Positions 18,445 to 27,325 of a DNA stretch of 64,000 nt are shown in pieces. A program made the position numbers and the translations under genes. The notes under the pieces were generated by a model. That model saw only the letters and a list, made by a program, of their open reading frames with translations. It did no database searches and had not been told where the DNA came from. Where the stretch lies: assembly GCA_964342265.1 (NCBI GenBank), contig CAYFFE010000002.1:10001-74000 (forward strand). Direction: 5' to 3'. How positions within the stretch are numbered: the stretch's first letter is position 1; every line of letters begins with the position of its first letter. Origin of the DNA: Halioxenophilus sp964342265 (GTDB lineage Bacteria > Pseudomonadota > Gammaproteobacteria > Pseudomonadales > Cellvibrionaceae).

Positions 18445-20184
18445 TTACACAGCGTAAAAATAGCGCACCACTAATTGCACTGACTGTCGGCCCCGGTATT
18501 CGTTCACTTGCAGCTGATAAACCAAGTGCACCTTTTGAGCGCTCGGGTTGGGCCATTCATCCAAATCGACTGAGAAGGCTATGGCATCGAGCACACAAGC
18601 GCTGTCGCTAGCCGGTGCCACCACCATTTTCAAATGCTTTTGACCGACGATACGCTGTTGCAACAGATGGAATTCGCCATCGAACAGTGGCTCTGGAAAC
18701 GCCTGCCCCCAAGGCCCGGCGGCATCAATCGCCTGAGCAAGCTCCAGGTTAAAATCGCTACTATTTAGCTCGCCGTCGGTGTAGAGGGTTTCAGTGAGAT
18801 CGTCTTGCGATAGCTGCAAGCGCACGGCTTCATCAAAAGCCTTGGAAAAATCCTCAAAATTGGCTCGTTCTATACTCAAGCCCGCGGCCATGGCGTGGCC
18901 ACCAAACTTAGAGATTAATCCGGGGTTTTGGGTGGCGACAAAATCCAAGGCATCGCGAATATGCAAACCGGCGATAGACCGGGCCGAGCCTTTTATTTGA
19001 TTGCCCGAATCCGCATCGGCAAAGGCAATCACTGGTCGGTGGTACCGATCTTTAATACGCGAAGCTAAAATCCCCACAACCCCTTGATGCCACTCGGCTT
19101 GATACAAACACAATCCCCACGGCATGGCTTCGTCATCGTTGAACGTTAGCGATTGCAAGGTTTGCAGAGCTTCTTTTTGCATGCTGGATTCAATCGCGCG
19201 GCGGTCTTGATTAAGATCGTTTAATTGATTGGCAAGCTCAGCGGCTTCCATCGGATCGGTGGAAAGCAAGCAGCGAATGCCCAAGCTCATATCGTCCAAT
19301 CGACCTGCGGCATTGAGCCTGGGCCCCACCATAAAGCCCAAATCAGAAGCCGACAATCGGGTGGCCTGGCGGCCAGCAACTTCCAGCATAGCCAAAATAC
19401 CAGGCCGAGTTTTTAAATGGCGAATCCGTTGAATACCTTGATACACCAAACGGCGATTATTGCTATCGAGCGGTACCACATCGGCGACCGTACCCACGGC
19501 GACCAAATCCAAGTACTCCGCCATATTGGGCTCGGCGATATTTTGATCCTGAAACCAACCACTGGCCCGTAAAGCACCACGCAAAGCCACCATCACATAA
19601 AATATAACGCCTACTCCGGCAAGATTTTTACTGGGAAATGCGCAACCCGGTTGATTGGGGTTAACGATAATCGCGGGCTCGGGCAGTGCTTTACCCGGCA
19701 AATGATGATCGGTAATCAACACCTCTATGCCTAGGCGATGCGCTGCAGCGACGCCCTCCAAGCTGGAAATACCGTTATCGACGGTAATAATTAGCTCGGG
19801 CTCAAACGATGCCGCAACCTCGAAGATTTCCGGCGTTAAGCCATATCCATAATCGAAGCGGTTGGGAACTAAAAATTCTACGTAAGTCGCACCCATTGCT
19901 TTTAGTGCAGTTACAGCCAGCGCGCAACTGGTGGCACCATCGGCGTCGAAGTCGCCCACGATTAAAATACGCCAAGCGCCATGCAGGGCTTGTTCAAGCA
20001 ACTGTACGGCCTCATCAATGCCTTTGAGTCGATTGGGATCTTCGAGGGAAACCAAGCCATAATCCAGCTCCTTCGCGTTTTGCACATTGCGATTGGCTAG
20101 CACGGTTTGCAAAATTTTTGGCCACTGGGAGAGATCTAAGGATTGTTGTGGAGCCGCTTGGCGACGCTGGATGGTTTTTGTCAT
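18445..20184 (-). CDS. recJ: Single-stranded-DNA-specific exonuclease RecJ
   Basis: A 579-residue DHH-family nuclease of normal RecJ length. The motifs VGDFDADGATS, VDNGISS, ITDHHLPG (the DHH motif) and, further on, FGGHAMAAG (DHHA1 domain) are all present, followed by an OB-fold C-terminal part. RecJ degrades single-stranded DNA 5'-3' in recombination and mismatch/excision repair, using Mn or Mg. The start ATG 20184 gives the usual N-terminus. It heads a short minus-strand pair with the DUF3014 gene. Confidence 0.97.
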   Translation of the reverse strand: MTKTIQRRQAAPQQSLDLSQWPKILQTVLANRNVQNAKELDYGLVSLEDPNRLKGIDEAVQLLEQALHGAWRILIVGDFDADGATSCALAVTALKAMGATYVEFLVPNRFDYGYGLTPEIFEVAASFEPELIITVDNGISSLEGVAAAHRLGIEVLITDHHLPGKALPEPAIIVNPNQPGCAFPSKNLAGVGVIFYVMVALRGALRASGWFQDQNIAEPNMAEYLDLVAVGTVADVVPLDSNNRRLVYQGIQRIRHLKTRPGILAMLEVAGRQATRLSASDLGFMVGPRLNAAGRLDDMSLGIRCLLSTDPMEAAELANQLNDLNQDRRAIESSMQKEALQTLQSLTFNDDEAMPWGLCLYQAEWHQGVVGILASRIKDRYHRPVIAFADADSGNQIKGSARSIAGLHIRDALDFVATQNPGLISKFGGHAMAAGLSIERANFEDFSKAFDEAVRLQLSQDDLTETLYTDGELNSSDFNLELAQAIDAAGPWGQAFPEPLFDGEFHLLQQRIVGQKHLKMVVAPASDSACVLDAIAFSVDLDEWPNPSAQKVHLVYQLQVNEYRGRQSVQLVVRYFYAV

Positions 20185-20258
20185 TCAATTGTTCCGAACC
20201 AAAATCACCATTTTAACAGCTGGGTAATAGATTCGCGCGATACACCAAAAATTCAGCA

Positions 20259-21068
20259 TCAATTAAAAATAATAACGGGCTGTTCTAAACATGGCACACA
20301 AATAAACTGGCTCTTAACACCATAGATTGCTTCAATTGCCGCTTCATTAATAACATCTAAAGGATCTCCAGCTTGCCAAAGCTGGCCCGACTTAAGCATT
20401 ATCACCTCGTCGGCGTAGCGCATGGCCAAGTTGATATCGTGCAATACCACCACCAGCGTTAAGCCCTGCTCACAGAGTGCCTTTAACGATTCCAGTACTT
20501 TGTGCTGGATTGCAATATCTAGCGCGGCGACTGGTTCATCCAACAACAGCACAGTGGTTTGCTGTTTGTTGTCGGCAAGCGCTGGTAACACTTGCGCGAC
20601 GACACGGGCGAGCTGTACGCGAGCTTGCTCGCCGCCACTCAATTGGGTGTAATTTCGATCCAGTAAATTGGCAATTCTTCCAATAGCCGAGGCTTGTTGT
20701 AAAAAAGCTTGTTTATCTGCGAGGTTTAACGCATGTGGCATAAAACCCATGTCGATAACTTCAGATACCTGTAAGGGAAAACTTAACTGCGATTGCTGGG
20801 GTAAATAAGCCAATTGTTGTGCTAACTGATGACTCGCCGCTAACGAAGTTACAGGTTGTTCGTTTAAAAACACCGCATTAGAGGTTTTGTGAATATTGGC
20901 CAAACACTGTAACAAAGACGACTTACCAACCCCATTAGGGCCCAAAATTACGGTCATTGCTCCTTGCGTAAAATGATGACTGATACCCTGCAGTAGAAAA
21001 TTTTGATTATTAAGAGACACTGTGAGGTCTTTAACAGATAACCCGTTTTGTTTTTTTGGCTCTACCAT
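20259..21068 (-). CDS. btuD: Cobalamin ABC transporter ATP-binding protein (BtuD-like)
   Basis: A 269-residue ATPase of the FecE/HmuV/BtuD class. Walker A is GPNGVGKSS, the signature is LSGGEQARVQLARVVAQ, and Walker B is TTVLLLDEPVAALD. ATG 21068 overlaps the end of btuC by seven bases. Family membership alone would allow iron-siderophore or heme transport. The riboswitch and cobO/btuB context makes cobalamin the likely substrate. It is the last gene of the B12 operon; no periplasmic binding protein (btuF) is encoded in the window. Confidence 0.88.
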   Translation of the reverse strand: MVEPKKQNGLSVKDLTVSLNNQNFLLQGISHHFTQGAMTVILGPNGVGKSSLLQCLANIHKTSNAVFLNEQPVTSLAASHQLAQQLAYLPQQSQLSFPLQVSEVIDMGFMPHALNLADKQAFLQQASAIGRIANLLDRNYTQLSGGEQARVQLARVVAQVLPALADNKQQTTVLLLDEPVAALDIAIQHKVLESLKALCEQGLTLVVVLHDINLAMRYADEVIMLKSGQLWQAGDPLDVINEAAIEAIYGVKSQFICVPCLEQPVIIFN

Positions 21069-22114
21069 CGATAACCGCCTTTAAAACGAATTAATAACCA
21101 CAAAAAAAACGGAGCGCCAATAACCGCCGTAATAATACCCACGGGTATCACCAATGGCGGCACCAACAGCCGAGACAACACATCAGAAGCCAGCAACAGT
21201 AATGCGCCCAGCAACGCGGAATTAATTAATACGTATTTGTGATTAGGCCCAGTTAATAAACGGACACAATGCGGTGCCAGTAATCCAATAAAACCAATAA
21301 CGCCCGTTAACGACACAGCAGCCGATACCGCCAAAGCAACGAATACGATTAGTTGAATTTTTAAAAAAGACACATTAATGCCCAGCGATTGCGCCTCGGT
21401 CTCGCCCAAAAGTAATGCGTTTAAGGCACGCGAAAAGCACAATAAATATACGCTACTGCCGCCACAAAACAACAAAGCCAAAACCACATTTCGCCAAGAG
21501 TGCCCCTGCAAGCTGCCCATTTGCCAAAGGCTAATTAAACGCAGTTGGTTTTCGTCGGTATAAAACTTTAACAAACTGGTTGTTGCACCCACTAACGCGG
21601 TAATTGCAATACCCGCTAGTAACATGGTAACCACCGAACCGCCTCCATGGCTCGAATTTATCGAGGCAATGGCAACAATTAACGCAACAGTTAACAGTGC
21701 AAAAATAAAAGCAAAGGCGATTTGCAACAAAGGTAAGTGTGCGGCACCAATCAGCCCGAGCCCTGAAAAAACAATAGCCACGCCCGCCCCTAGCGATGCA
21801 CCTGCACTAACACCAATTAACGAAGGATCTGCCAAGGGGTTGCGAAACAAACCTTGCAAACAGGCCCCGGTAATACCCAACGCAAAACCCACAATCGCGG
21901 CCAAAGTAGCTCTAGGCCAACGAATTTCGAATAAAATAGTTTTTAGAGAATGATTTGATTGGGTAGGTTCTGTGTTAAACAAAATTTGATAATAATCTAG
22001 CCAGCGAACCGATACGCTGCCGATACTAATGGAAACCACAAAAATAACACCGAGTAGTCCCACTAAGGTAAAAGGCAGCCATTTTCTAATAGTGTTACCG
22101 GATTCCAACGGCAT
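21062..22114 (-). CDS. btuC: Cobalamin ABC transporter permease (BtuC-like, FecCD family)
   Basis: A 350-residue permease with about ten membrane helices and the FecCD motifs GACLQGLFRNPLADPSLIG, GASLGAG and, near the C-terminus, GVIGFIGLLAPHCVRLLTG. It works as a homodimer with BtuD at the inner membrane. It overlaps btuD and follows cobO after 67 bp. Substrate is assigned from the operon and its riboswitch. Confidence 0.9.
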   Translation of the reverse strand: MPLESGNTIRKWLPFTLVGLLGVIFVVSISIGSVSVRWLDYYQILFNTEPTQSNHSLKTILFEIRWPRATLAAIVGFALGITGACLQGLFRNPLADPSLIGVSAGASLGAGVAIVFSGLGLIGAAHLPLLQIAFAFIFALLTVALIVAIASINSSHGGGSVVTMLLAGIAITALVGATTSLLKFYTDENQLRLISLWQMGSLQGHSWRNVVLALLFCGGSSVYLLCFSRALNALLLGETEAQSLGINVSFLKIQLIVFVALAVSAAVSLTGVIGFIGLLAPHCVRLLTGPNHKYVLINSALLGALLLLASDVLSRLLVPPLVIPVGIITAVIGAPFFLWLLIRFKGGYRW

Positions 22115-22181
22115 TTACGTTACTACCTTTTAATTTTTAATTCGTGATTAAGGCAAGCGAGTCGCTTAAAATTCTAACTGA

Positions 22182-22802
22182 TTAAAAGTCCACACCCTCG
22201 CGAGCTTTGACGCCTGCATCGAATGCGTGTTTGACCGATTTTATCTCCGATACCGTATCGGCTAGACTACGCAGCGCTGATCCTCCGCCCCGCCCGGTAA
22301 TAATCACGCTTTGGTTTGCAGGGCGATTTTGAATGGTGTCAATGACGGTGGTCTCATCGAGATACTTAAAAGCCAGCATATAAGTCAGCTCATCCAACAC
22401 AACCAAGTCGTAGCGGGCATCCATTAGTACTTGTTTGGCTTTTTCCCAAGTTTTTAGGGCTGCTGCTGTATCACTGGCACGATCTTGAGTGTCCCAGGTA
22501 AAGCCCGTGGCCATTTGATAAAACACCACTTCTGGCAGTTTTTGCTGTATAAACAATTCCTCACCCGACATTTGCTGGCCTTTAATAAACTGAATAACAG
22601 CCACTTGCTGGCCATACCCTAAAGCCCGCAAAACCATACCAAATGCCGAGCTGGACTTGCCTTTACCGTTGCCGGTTAATAATACCACCACGCTTTTATC
22701 GGTATCGGCATTTGCTATAGTTTCATCAACATGGGATTTTTGCTTTTCCATAGCCCGCTGATGTTTAAGGGTTTGGTTGTTATCGTTTTCTATGTTAGCC
22801 AT
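22182..22802 (-). CDS. cobO: Cob(I)alamin adenosyltransferase (CobA/CobO type)
   Basis: A 206-residue protein with the atypical P-loop of this family, TGNGKGKSSSAFGMVLRALG (about residues 43-62), VIQFIKG and LDELTYMLAFKYLD. It transfers the adenosyl group of ATP to cob(I)alamin, making coenzyme B12 from imported cobalamin or cobinamide. The first ~35 residues form a charged N-terminal extension common in the family. It lies between btuB and btuC on the same strand. Confidence 0.95.
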   Translation of the reverse strand: MANIENDNNQTLKHQRAMEKQKSHVDETIANADTDKSVVVLLTGNGKGKSSSAFGMVLRALGYGQQVAVIQFIKGQQMSGEELFIQQKLPEVVFYQMATGFTWDTQDRASDTAAALKTWEKAKQVLMDARYDLVVLDELTYMLAFKYLDETTVIDTIQNRPANQSVIITGRGGGSALRSLADTVSEIKSVKHAFDAGVKAREGVDF

Positions 22803-22855
22803 TTAATACCGCAATGTAATTTTTAATTGATACTCAAACTGTTCATTCATGTGAA

Positions 22856-22926
22856 GAAAAACCTCCAATTTACTCGAAGGTTTCTATTGGCTTTAACCAG
22901 AAATTTCGAATATATGGAGGTTTTTC
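22856..22926 (-). terminator. Long hairpin between btuB and cobO (possible terminator or attenuator)
   Basis: The arms GAAAAACCTCCA (22856-22867) and TGGAGGTTTTTC (22915-22926) are exact reverse complements, and inner arms (TCGAA..TTTCT with AGAAATTTCGA) extend the stem. Reading on the minus strand, the outer arm ends in a T-run, 54 bp before cobO. It could reduce read-through from btuB into cobO-btuCD. Confidence 0.6.
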
Positions 22927-23023
22927 GTTGTTACCTTTAAAAAACTATCTCTGACGACGCTAGTGAGCAGTTTTTAACGTAAAAGACGTTTTTTAGACGA
23001 CATTTTAATCAGACTGTGGCCGT

Positions 23024-24847
23024 TTAAAAATTAACACGGCCACCCAAATACACCGCACGTCCCTGGGTATTAAACCCTGCCACTTGCTCGTATTCTTCAT
23101 CCAATACATTTTCTAAGTTCAAATAAAGGTCGTAACGCTGAGCAATTGTGAGGTTTATCGACGCATTCAATAGCTCGTAATTATCTAATGGCTCACGCGT
23201 TGTGACAGCAACTGCATCCCGTACGATTTGATAATTGGTATAAATGCTCAAGTTATCCAACGGTCGCACACGCAGACCAATATTGGCCAAATGCTGTGGG
23301 CGACGGATACGTTGATCGCCATTGCTGTCCTCGGTTTCGTTATACGTGTAATTGCCAAACAATGCGGTGCCGGCGTTAATGGGCCAGTTAAATTCCGCCT
23401 CAATACCTTGTGATTTAGACTCGTCAAAGTTCTGCAAATAACCACTAAAATCATCTGCAAATATAATTTGATCATCCACAGTTTGATCAAACAAACCTAA
23501 GCTTGCAAATAAACCGTTACTGCCAAACCACTGCAGTGCCACATCAAAACCTTGGCTGGTTTCTTCTTGCAATTGCAAACCCGCCGCTTCACCAAAGGCA
23601 AAGTCGCCATCGTTGTACGCTTGTTCGTTTAAACTTGGCGCTCTAAAGCCAGTGCCGATGGAGCCCTTAATTTTTAGTTGGCCTTGGTCATTGCTAGCCA
23701 GTCCGAAAATGCCCGATAATCGATAGGTTCCAAAGCTGCCAAACTCTTCGTTATCATCGTATCGCGCACTGATATTAACATTGGCCCGTTCGGAAAACCC
23801 TGCCTGAAACGAAACGTGCACGCCTGTTTGGTCACGCTCAAGTTGCTCTACGGTTTCTTCTTCGTGATCAACCCCATAGATAAACTTAAACGCGTTGTTG
23901 ATCCTATATTCACCGAGGTATTCAACGCGTTCGATTTCCCCTTCTAGGCTGAAACTCGGATCGCCATCCGTAAAATCATTGCGCTGAGATTCAGTACGGC
24001 TCACGGAGATCTGCTGTGGCAATACATCATGGTTAAAGCTTGCTGATATGAGTCCAGCGGTTAATTCCGATTCCGACAGGCAATCATTACTGGCGGGAAA
24101 GCAATTATCGAACTCTACTTCTCCATCGTGTTGGCGCAACACCAAACCCAACTGCCATAGAGAGCCTAAATTTAGCTCACCTTTGGCATGGACCGTTTGG
24201 TTTTCGTAGCCGTCCTCATCACCCGATGCATCGTCAACCCTTGCGTTAAAGCCATCCTCATCGAGTGTTGAAGCCGTAATGGAAAACTGCCCCTGATCAC
24301 CGCCAGAGCCAATGGAGCCAAGTAATCGGCGATAGTTGTCAGTGCCAACGCGACCATCAATGCTCGCCTCAAACCCATCGCGATATTCTTTTGAGGTAGC
24401 GCTGATAACACCACCGGCATCCGCTCCATACACCGCACCTTGGGGGCCTCGTAAAATTTCGACGCGGTTTAAACCGCTGAGTAGAATGCTGTCGAAAATC
24501 GGCGCGGCCTGCGTACCACTGGGATCGACGATTTTAAGCCCATCGATTCGTAATTGCGTGCGGAAAGATTCCTCGCCGCGAATAAATACACCGGTTTGAG
24601 ACCCCAAACCTCCGGTTTGGCGTACATCGATACCCACTTGGGTGGTTAGGTGCTCTGCCAGGCTATCGAATGCTTGGTCTTCCAAGCGCTGTTCGGGAAT
24701 AACCGAAAAACTGGTACCTTGGGTAATCGCAGGAGTTTCGGTACGGGTTGAGACGACAATGATTTCTTCGATTTTGGATTGGTTGTCTTGATTTTGGGCG
24801 AACGCGCTTACACTCGCCAGAGCAATTGCTAGGGGAAGTTTTTTCAT
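23024..24847 (-). CDS. btuB: TonB-dependent vitamin B12 outer-membrane receptor
   Basis: A 607-residue TonB-dependent receptor, close to the length of E. coli BtuB (614). It has a signal peptide (about residues 1-17, ending AFAQ), a TonB box EEIIVVST, a plug domain (GVFIRGEESFRTQLRIDGLKI, RVEILRGPQGAVYGADA) and a 22-strand barrel ending in phenylalanine (GRAVYLGGRVNF). It is the first gene behind a cobalamin riboswitch, which fixes the likely ligand as B12. The next genes (cobO, btuC, btuD) adenosylate and import it. Confidence 0.95.
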   Translation of the reverse strand: MKKLPLAIALASVSAFAQNQDNQSKIEEIIVVSTRTETPAITQGTSFSVIPEQRLEDQAFDSLAEHLTTQVGIDVRQTGGLGSQTGVFIRGEESFRTQLRIDGLKIVDPSGTQAAPIFDSILLSGLNRVEILRGPQGAVYGADAGGVISATSKEYRDGFEASIDGRVGTDNYRRLLGSIGSGGDQGQFSITASTLDEDGFNARVDDASGDEDGYENQTVHAKGELNLGSLWQLGLVLRQHDGEVEFDNCFPASNDCLSESELTAGLISASFNHDVLPQQISVSRTESQRNDFTDGDPSFSLEGEIERVEYLGEYRINNAFKFIYGVDHEEETVEQLERDQTGVHVSFQAGFSERANVNISARYDDNEEFGSFGTYRLSGIFGLASNDQGQLKIKGSIGTGFRAPSLNEQAYNDGDFAFGEAAGLQLQEETSQGFDVALQWFGSNGLFASLGLFDQTVDDQIIFADDFSGYLQNFDESKSQGIEAEFNWPINAGTALFGNYTYNETEDSNGDQRIRRPQHLANIGLRVRPLDNLSIYTNYQIVRDAVAVTTREPLDNYELLNASINLTIAQRYDLYLNLENVLDEEYEQVAGFNTQGRAVYLGGRVNF

Positions 24848-24970
24848 TTTTGCCTCAATCTAAATGTGTGTGTGATTGAGGGAGGGGAAGTAGATTCGAG
24901 TAAACAACAGGCAATACGGCTACTCAACTCCGACGAAGCCCTCCGCTACATCGTTTAATACAGTTGGGAA

Positions 24971-25136
24971 AAAGGCCGGTATCGGGCTATGCCGTGGCTA
25001 ATAGATGAGCAGCCAAGACAACCGTTGCGGGGGCAGCGCTGGATTTATTGATCAATTTACAACCAGACTTCCCGTTTACCCTGCATCTCAAAAAACCTCT
25101 ACTGCTCTGTAGAAAGAATAGAACGCAGGCACCTTT
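24971..25136 (-). ncRNA. Cobalamin (AdoCbl-type) riboswitch upstream of btuB
   Basis: Read on the minus strand, the conserved blocks appear in order: AGGTGCCTGC (25134-25125), GGGTAAACGGGAA, AATCCAGC, the core GCTGCCCCCGCAACGGT, GGCTGC, AGCCACGG and the B12 box AGCCCGATACCGGCCT (24988-24973). This is the classical cobalamin riboswitch. It ends about 125 bases before the btuB start, leaving room for an expression platform. High B12 should lower expression of the operon. Confidence 0.96.
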
Positions 25137-25403
25137 AACGGCGGGCACAATAATGCGCTGGTGGTCTAAGGTCAATAGTGAATAATTATTAGGCGTTATT
25201 ATCAGCCGACGTAGAGAGATAAAATAGCCGGTTTGTTAGCGGTATCGCCAGATATAAATCGGAATAACAAAAAACACTTAAAGGAAATCGGGTTAGAGAA
25301 AAATAGTCGGAGAAAGGAATTTAAAGCGTATTTGTTGTTTTTATACCCATATAAAAACAAAGCAGGAATCGCGAACACCGATTCCTGATTAACCGCCCTG
25401 CCG
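25137..25403. other. Spacer between the B12 riboswitch and the OmpA-lipoprotein gene
   Basis: The btuB promoter should lie within about 100 bp upstream of the riboswitch (25137-25240, minus strand). The remainder ends in the terminator of the OmpA gene. No gene is seen. Confidence 0.4.
25350..25387 (-). terminator. Rho-independent terminator of the OmpA-family gene
   Basis: On the minus strand the stem CAGGAATCG / CGATTCCTG (25387-25363) is followed by CTTTGTTTTTA. It begins 17 bases after the OmpA-gene stop codon. Confidence 0.9.
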
Positions 25404-26117
25404 TTAGGATTCGACCGGCAGCAATGTAATTTCTACTCGGCGGTTGGCTTGCTTACCTTGCGCAGTGGCGTTACTGGCAATGGGCTGCGTTTCGCCAAAA
25501 CCCACCGTCTCCAGTCGCACGGCGTTGATGCCTTTATTGGCCAAATGCTTGGATACCGAATGAGCACGCAGTTCAGACAACTTTTGGTTGTAACTCTCGG
25601 AGCCGTCGCTATCGGTATGGCCGGCAACTACCACCAATGTGCGGTCGTACTCTTTTAACACCAAACTTACAGAATCCAGTACGGGATAAAAATCGGTAGC
25701 GATGTCTGATCGATCGGTAAGAAAAGTAATGTTACCTGGCATAATTAAGTTGATGTTATTACCCACACGCTCAACGCTAACGCCGGTTCCACGCAATTGC
25801 TTGCGCAGCTTGGCCTGTTGCGCGTCCATGTAATAGCCAATACCACCACCAATAGCCGCGCCACCGGTAGCAGCGGCTAATATTCGCTGATTACGTTTGA
25901 TGGATTTTTCATCTCGATTGTCCAAATAGGCCACTACTGCGGCTACACTGGCACCAACACCCGCGCCAATGGCAGTTGACGAAGTTTTTTGTTCCCCAGT
26001 ATAAGGGTCATACGTTGTACAACCTGCCAGCATGGCGCAGGCTAATACACCGACAACAGATTTAGAATGAACATACTTTACGACTTTACTGACAAATAAC
26101 GGGTTCACGGTTGACAC
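25404..26117 (-). CDS. OmpA-family outer-membrane lipoprotein
   Basis: A 237-residue lipoprotein. The lipobox LAGC (Cys about residue 33) follows a hydrophobic signal. A glycine-zipper region (about residues 50-95, including GAGVGASVAA and TGGAAIGGGIGYYMD) precedes an OmpA-like peptidoglycan-binding domain at about 120-237 with AGHTDSDGSESYNQKLSELRA and NRRVEI. It should anchor the outer membrane to peptidoglycan. An in-frame upstream extension of about 15 residues before the hydrophobic core is unusual, so the start could be further in. The gene stands alone with its own terminator and is divergent from the DUF302 gene. Confidence 0.92.
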   Translation of the reverse strand: MSTVNPLFVSKVVKYVHSKSVVGVLACAMLAGCTTYDPYTGEQKTSSTAIGAGVGASVAAVVAYLDNRDEKSIKRNQRILAAATGGAAIGGGIGYYMDAQQAKLRKQLRGTGVSVERVGNNINLIMPGNITFLTDRSDIATDFYPVLDSVSLVLKEYDRTLVVVAGHTDSDGSESYNQKLSELRAHSVSKHLANKGINAVRLETVGFGETQPIASNATAQGKQANRRVEITLLPVES

Positions 26118-26234
26118 CTCTGTTGTGATTTGTTTTTTGATATTTACTGGCCTTGCGGTAATCGCCGTTAGTTTAGGCCAAATTAACTTGTAGGCTATTG
26201 TATTAAGTCAAACTGAATATTGGCTTAACGCTTT

Positions 26235-26268
26235 TTATTACCGAGTTAAGCTTATTACCGAGTTAAAC
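26235..26268. repeat. Two 17-bp tandem copies
   Basis: TTATTACCGAGTTAAGC is followed immediately by TTATTACCGAGTTAAAC (16 of 17 identical). Confidence 0.92.
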
Positions 26269-26316
26269 TTAGTAAAAAATTAAGCCTCACTGAGTGTACG
26301 GTATATTGTGCGCTTC

Positions 26317-26372
26317 GTCTTAAGTACTGTGTCCTAAGTACTGTGCCTTAATCATTGAGTCTTAAGTACTGC
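26317..26372. repeat. Four 14-bp tandem copies
   Basis: The units are GTCTTAAGTACTGT, GTCCTAAGTACTGT, GCCTTAATCATTGA and GTCTTAAGTACTGC, in direct succession. Three contain the palindromic core TAAGTACT; the third copy is degenerate. They lie about 200-260 bp upstream of the DUF302 gene. Confidence 0.92.
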
Positions 26373-26575
26373 GTCACAGTTTTATAGCTCTCGGGTCTGA
26401 ATTAGGCGGGATGGTAACTTAAAATTATCGCGATTTAGATCATTAATTGCTGTTTTTGCGATCTTTTACAGATATTTTATAAACCCGAAGTAAAATCAGA
26501 ACTTTGAGTCTGAGCCATAGCTCGGCTATTGGGTGTAACTAAAAAAACAGTTTTAAAGAATAGGAGAAAACTACA

Positions 26576-27118
26576 ATGTGGGTAAAACAAATGCTACAAC
26601 GCATCTCAATTGCTCGTGGGCTTAGAAGGTTTCTTGCACTTGGGGATTTTTTTGCACTTGGGGCTTTTCTCGCACTCGGCCTCGTAAGCCACACTGCGTT
26701 TAGTGCTGAAAATTTAACCAAACAGGGACTCATCGCTCATGTATCACCCTACTCTGCACAAAAAACAGAGCAACGCCTGCTAAACATAATCCAACAGAAA
26801 GGTCTTAAGGTGTTTACTGTTGTTGATCACAGTGAAGGCGCAAAATCAGTCGATTTAAATCTACCCACCAGTAAAGTAATTATTTTTGGCAACCCTAAAG
26901 TGGGCACACCGTTGATGCAATGCTCGGCAACCGCCGCAATTGACTTACCACAAAAAATGCTCCTTCACGAGGATGAACTCGGCAATGTTTGGATTCGCTA
27001 CAATGACCCTCACTATTTGGCAGAGCGCCACAAAGTGGAAAATTGCGAAAAGGTGATCCAAAAAATTGATAAAGCGTTAGCCGCCATTGCCGCCGAAACC
27101 GTAAAGCAAAACCAATAA
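26576..27118 (+). CDS. Exported DUF302 protein
   Basis: A 180-residue protein with a signal peptide (about residues 1-44, ending AFSAEN) and a DUF302 domain: LIAHVSPYSAQKTEQRLLNIIQQKGLKVFTVVDHSEGA, then KVIIFGNPKVGTPLMQ and the DEDGNVWIRYNDP-type block (here DELGNVWIRYNDP). DUF302 proteins are small, widely found and of unknown function; many are periplasmic. The ribosome-binding site AGGAG supports ATG 26576. The hydrophobic core of the signal peptide is made of three tandem six-residue repeats (FLALGD, FFALGA, FLALGL). Confidence 0.9.
   Translation: MWVKQMLQRISIARGLRRFLALGDFFALGAFLALGLVSHTAFSAENLTKQGLIAHVSPYSAQKTEQRLLNIIQQKGLKVFTVVDHSEGAKSVDLNLPTSKVIIFGNPKVGTPLMQCSATAAIDLPQKMLLHEDELGNVWIRYNDPHYLAERHKVENCEKVIQKIDKALAAIAAETVKQNQ
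26630..26683 (+). repeat. Three 18-bp tandem copies forming the signal-peptide core of the DUF302 protein
   Basis: Units TTTCTTGCACTTGGGGAT, TTTTTTGCACTTGGGGCT and TTTCTCGCACTCGGCCTC follow one another in frame and encode FLALGD, FFALGA and FLALGL. Confidence 0.9.
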
Positions 27119-27325
27119 TTAAACTTTTTTGAATTGATCGCCACGACAATGCCACAGCACTGCCACGACATAACCACGGACGGTGCGCTTGTTGTGGCGA
27201 TTCCATCGATGTTTCATCGCAAACTTCGGTTTTTAAGCCAAGAATTTCTAGCCAAAAACGATCTAGAGCAAACTAAAAACCTTACGATAACAAGCTTGCA
27301 TTTTATTACTTGAAACTGGGAGACA

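Larger units (their letters stand above)
26118..26575. other. Divergent promoter region with two tandem repeat tracts
   Basis: About 460 bp between the OmpA lipoprotein and DUF302 genes. It contains a 17-bp unit repeated twice (26235-26268) and a 14-bp unit repeated four times (26317-26372). No gene is seen. Confidence 0.6.
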
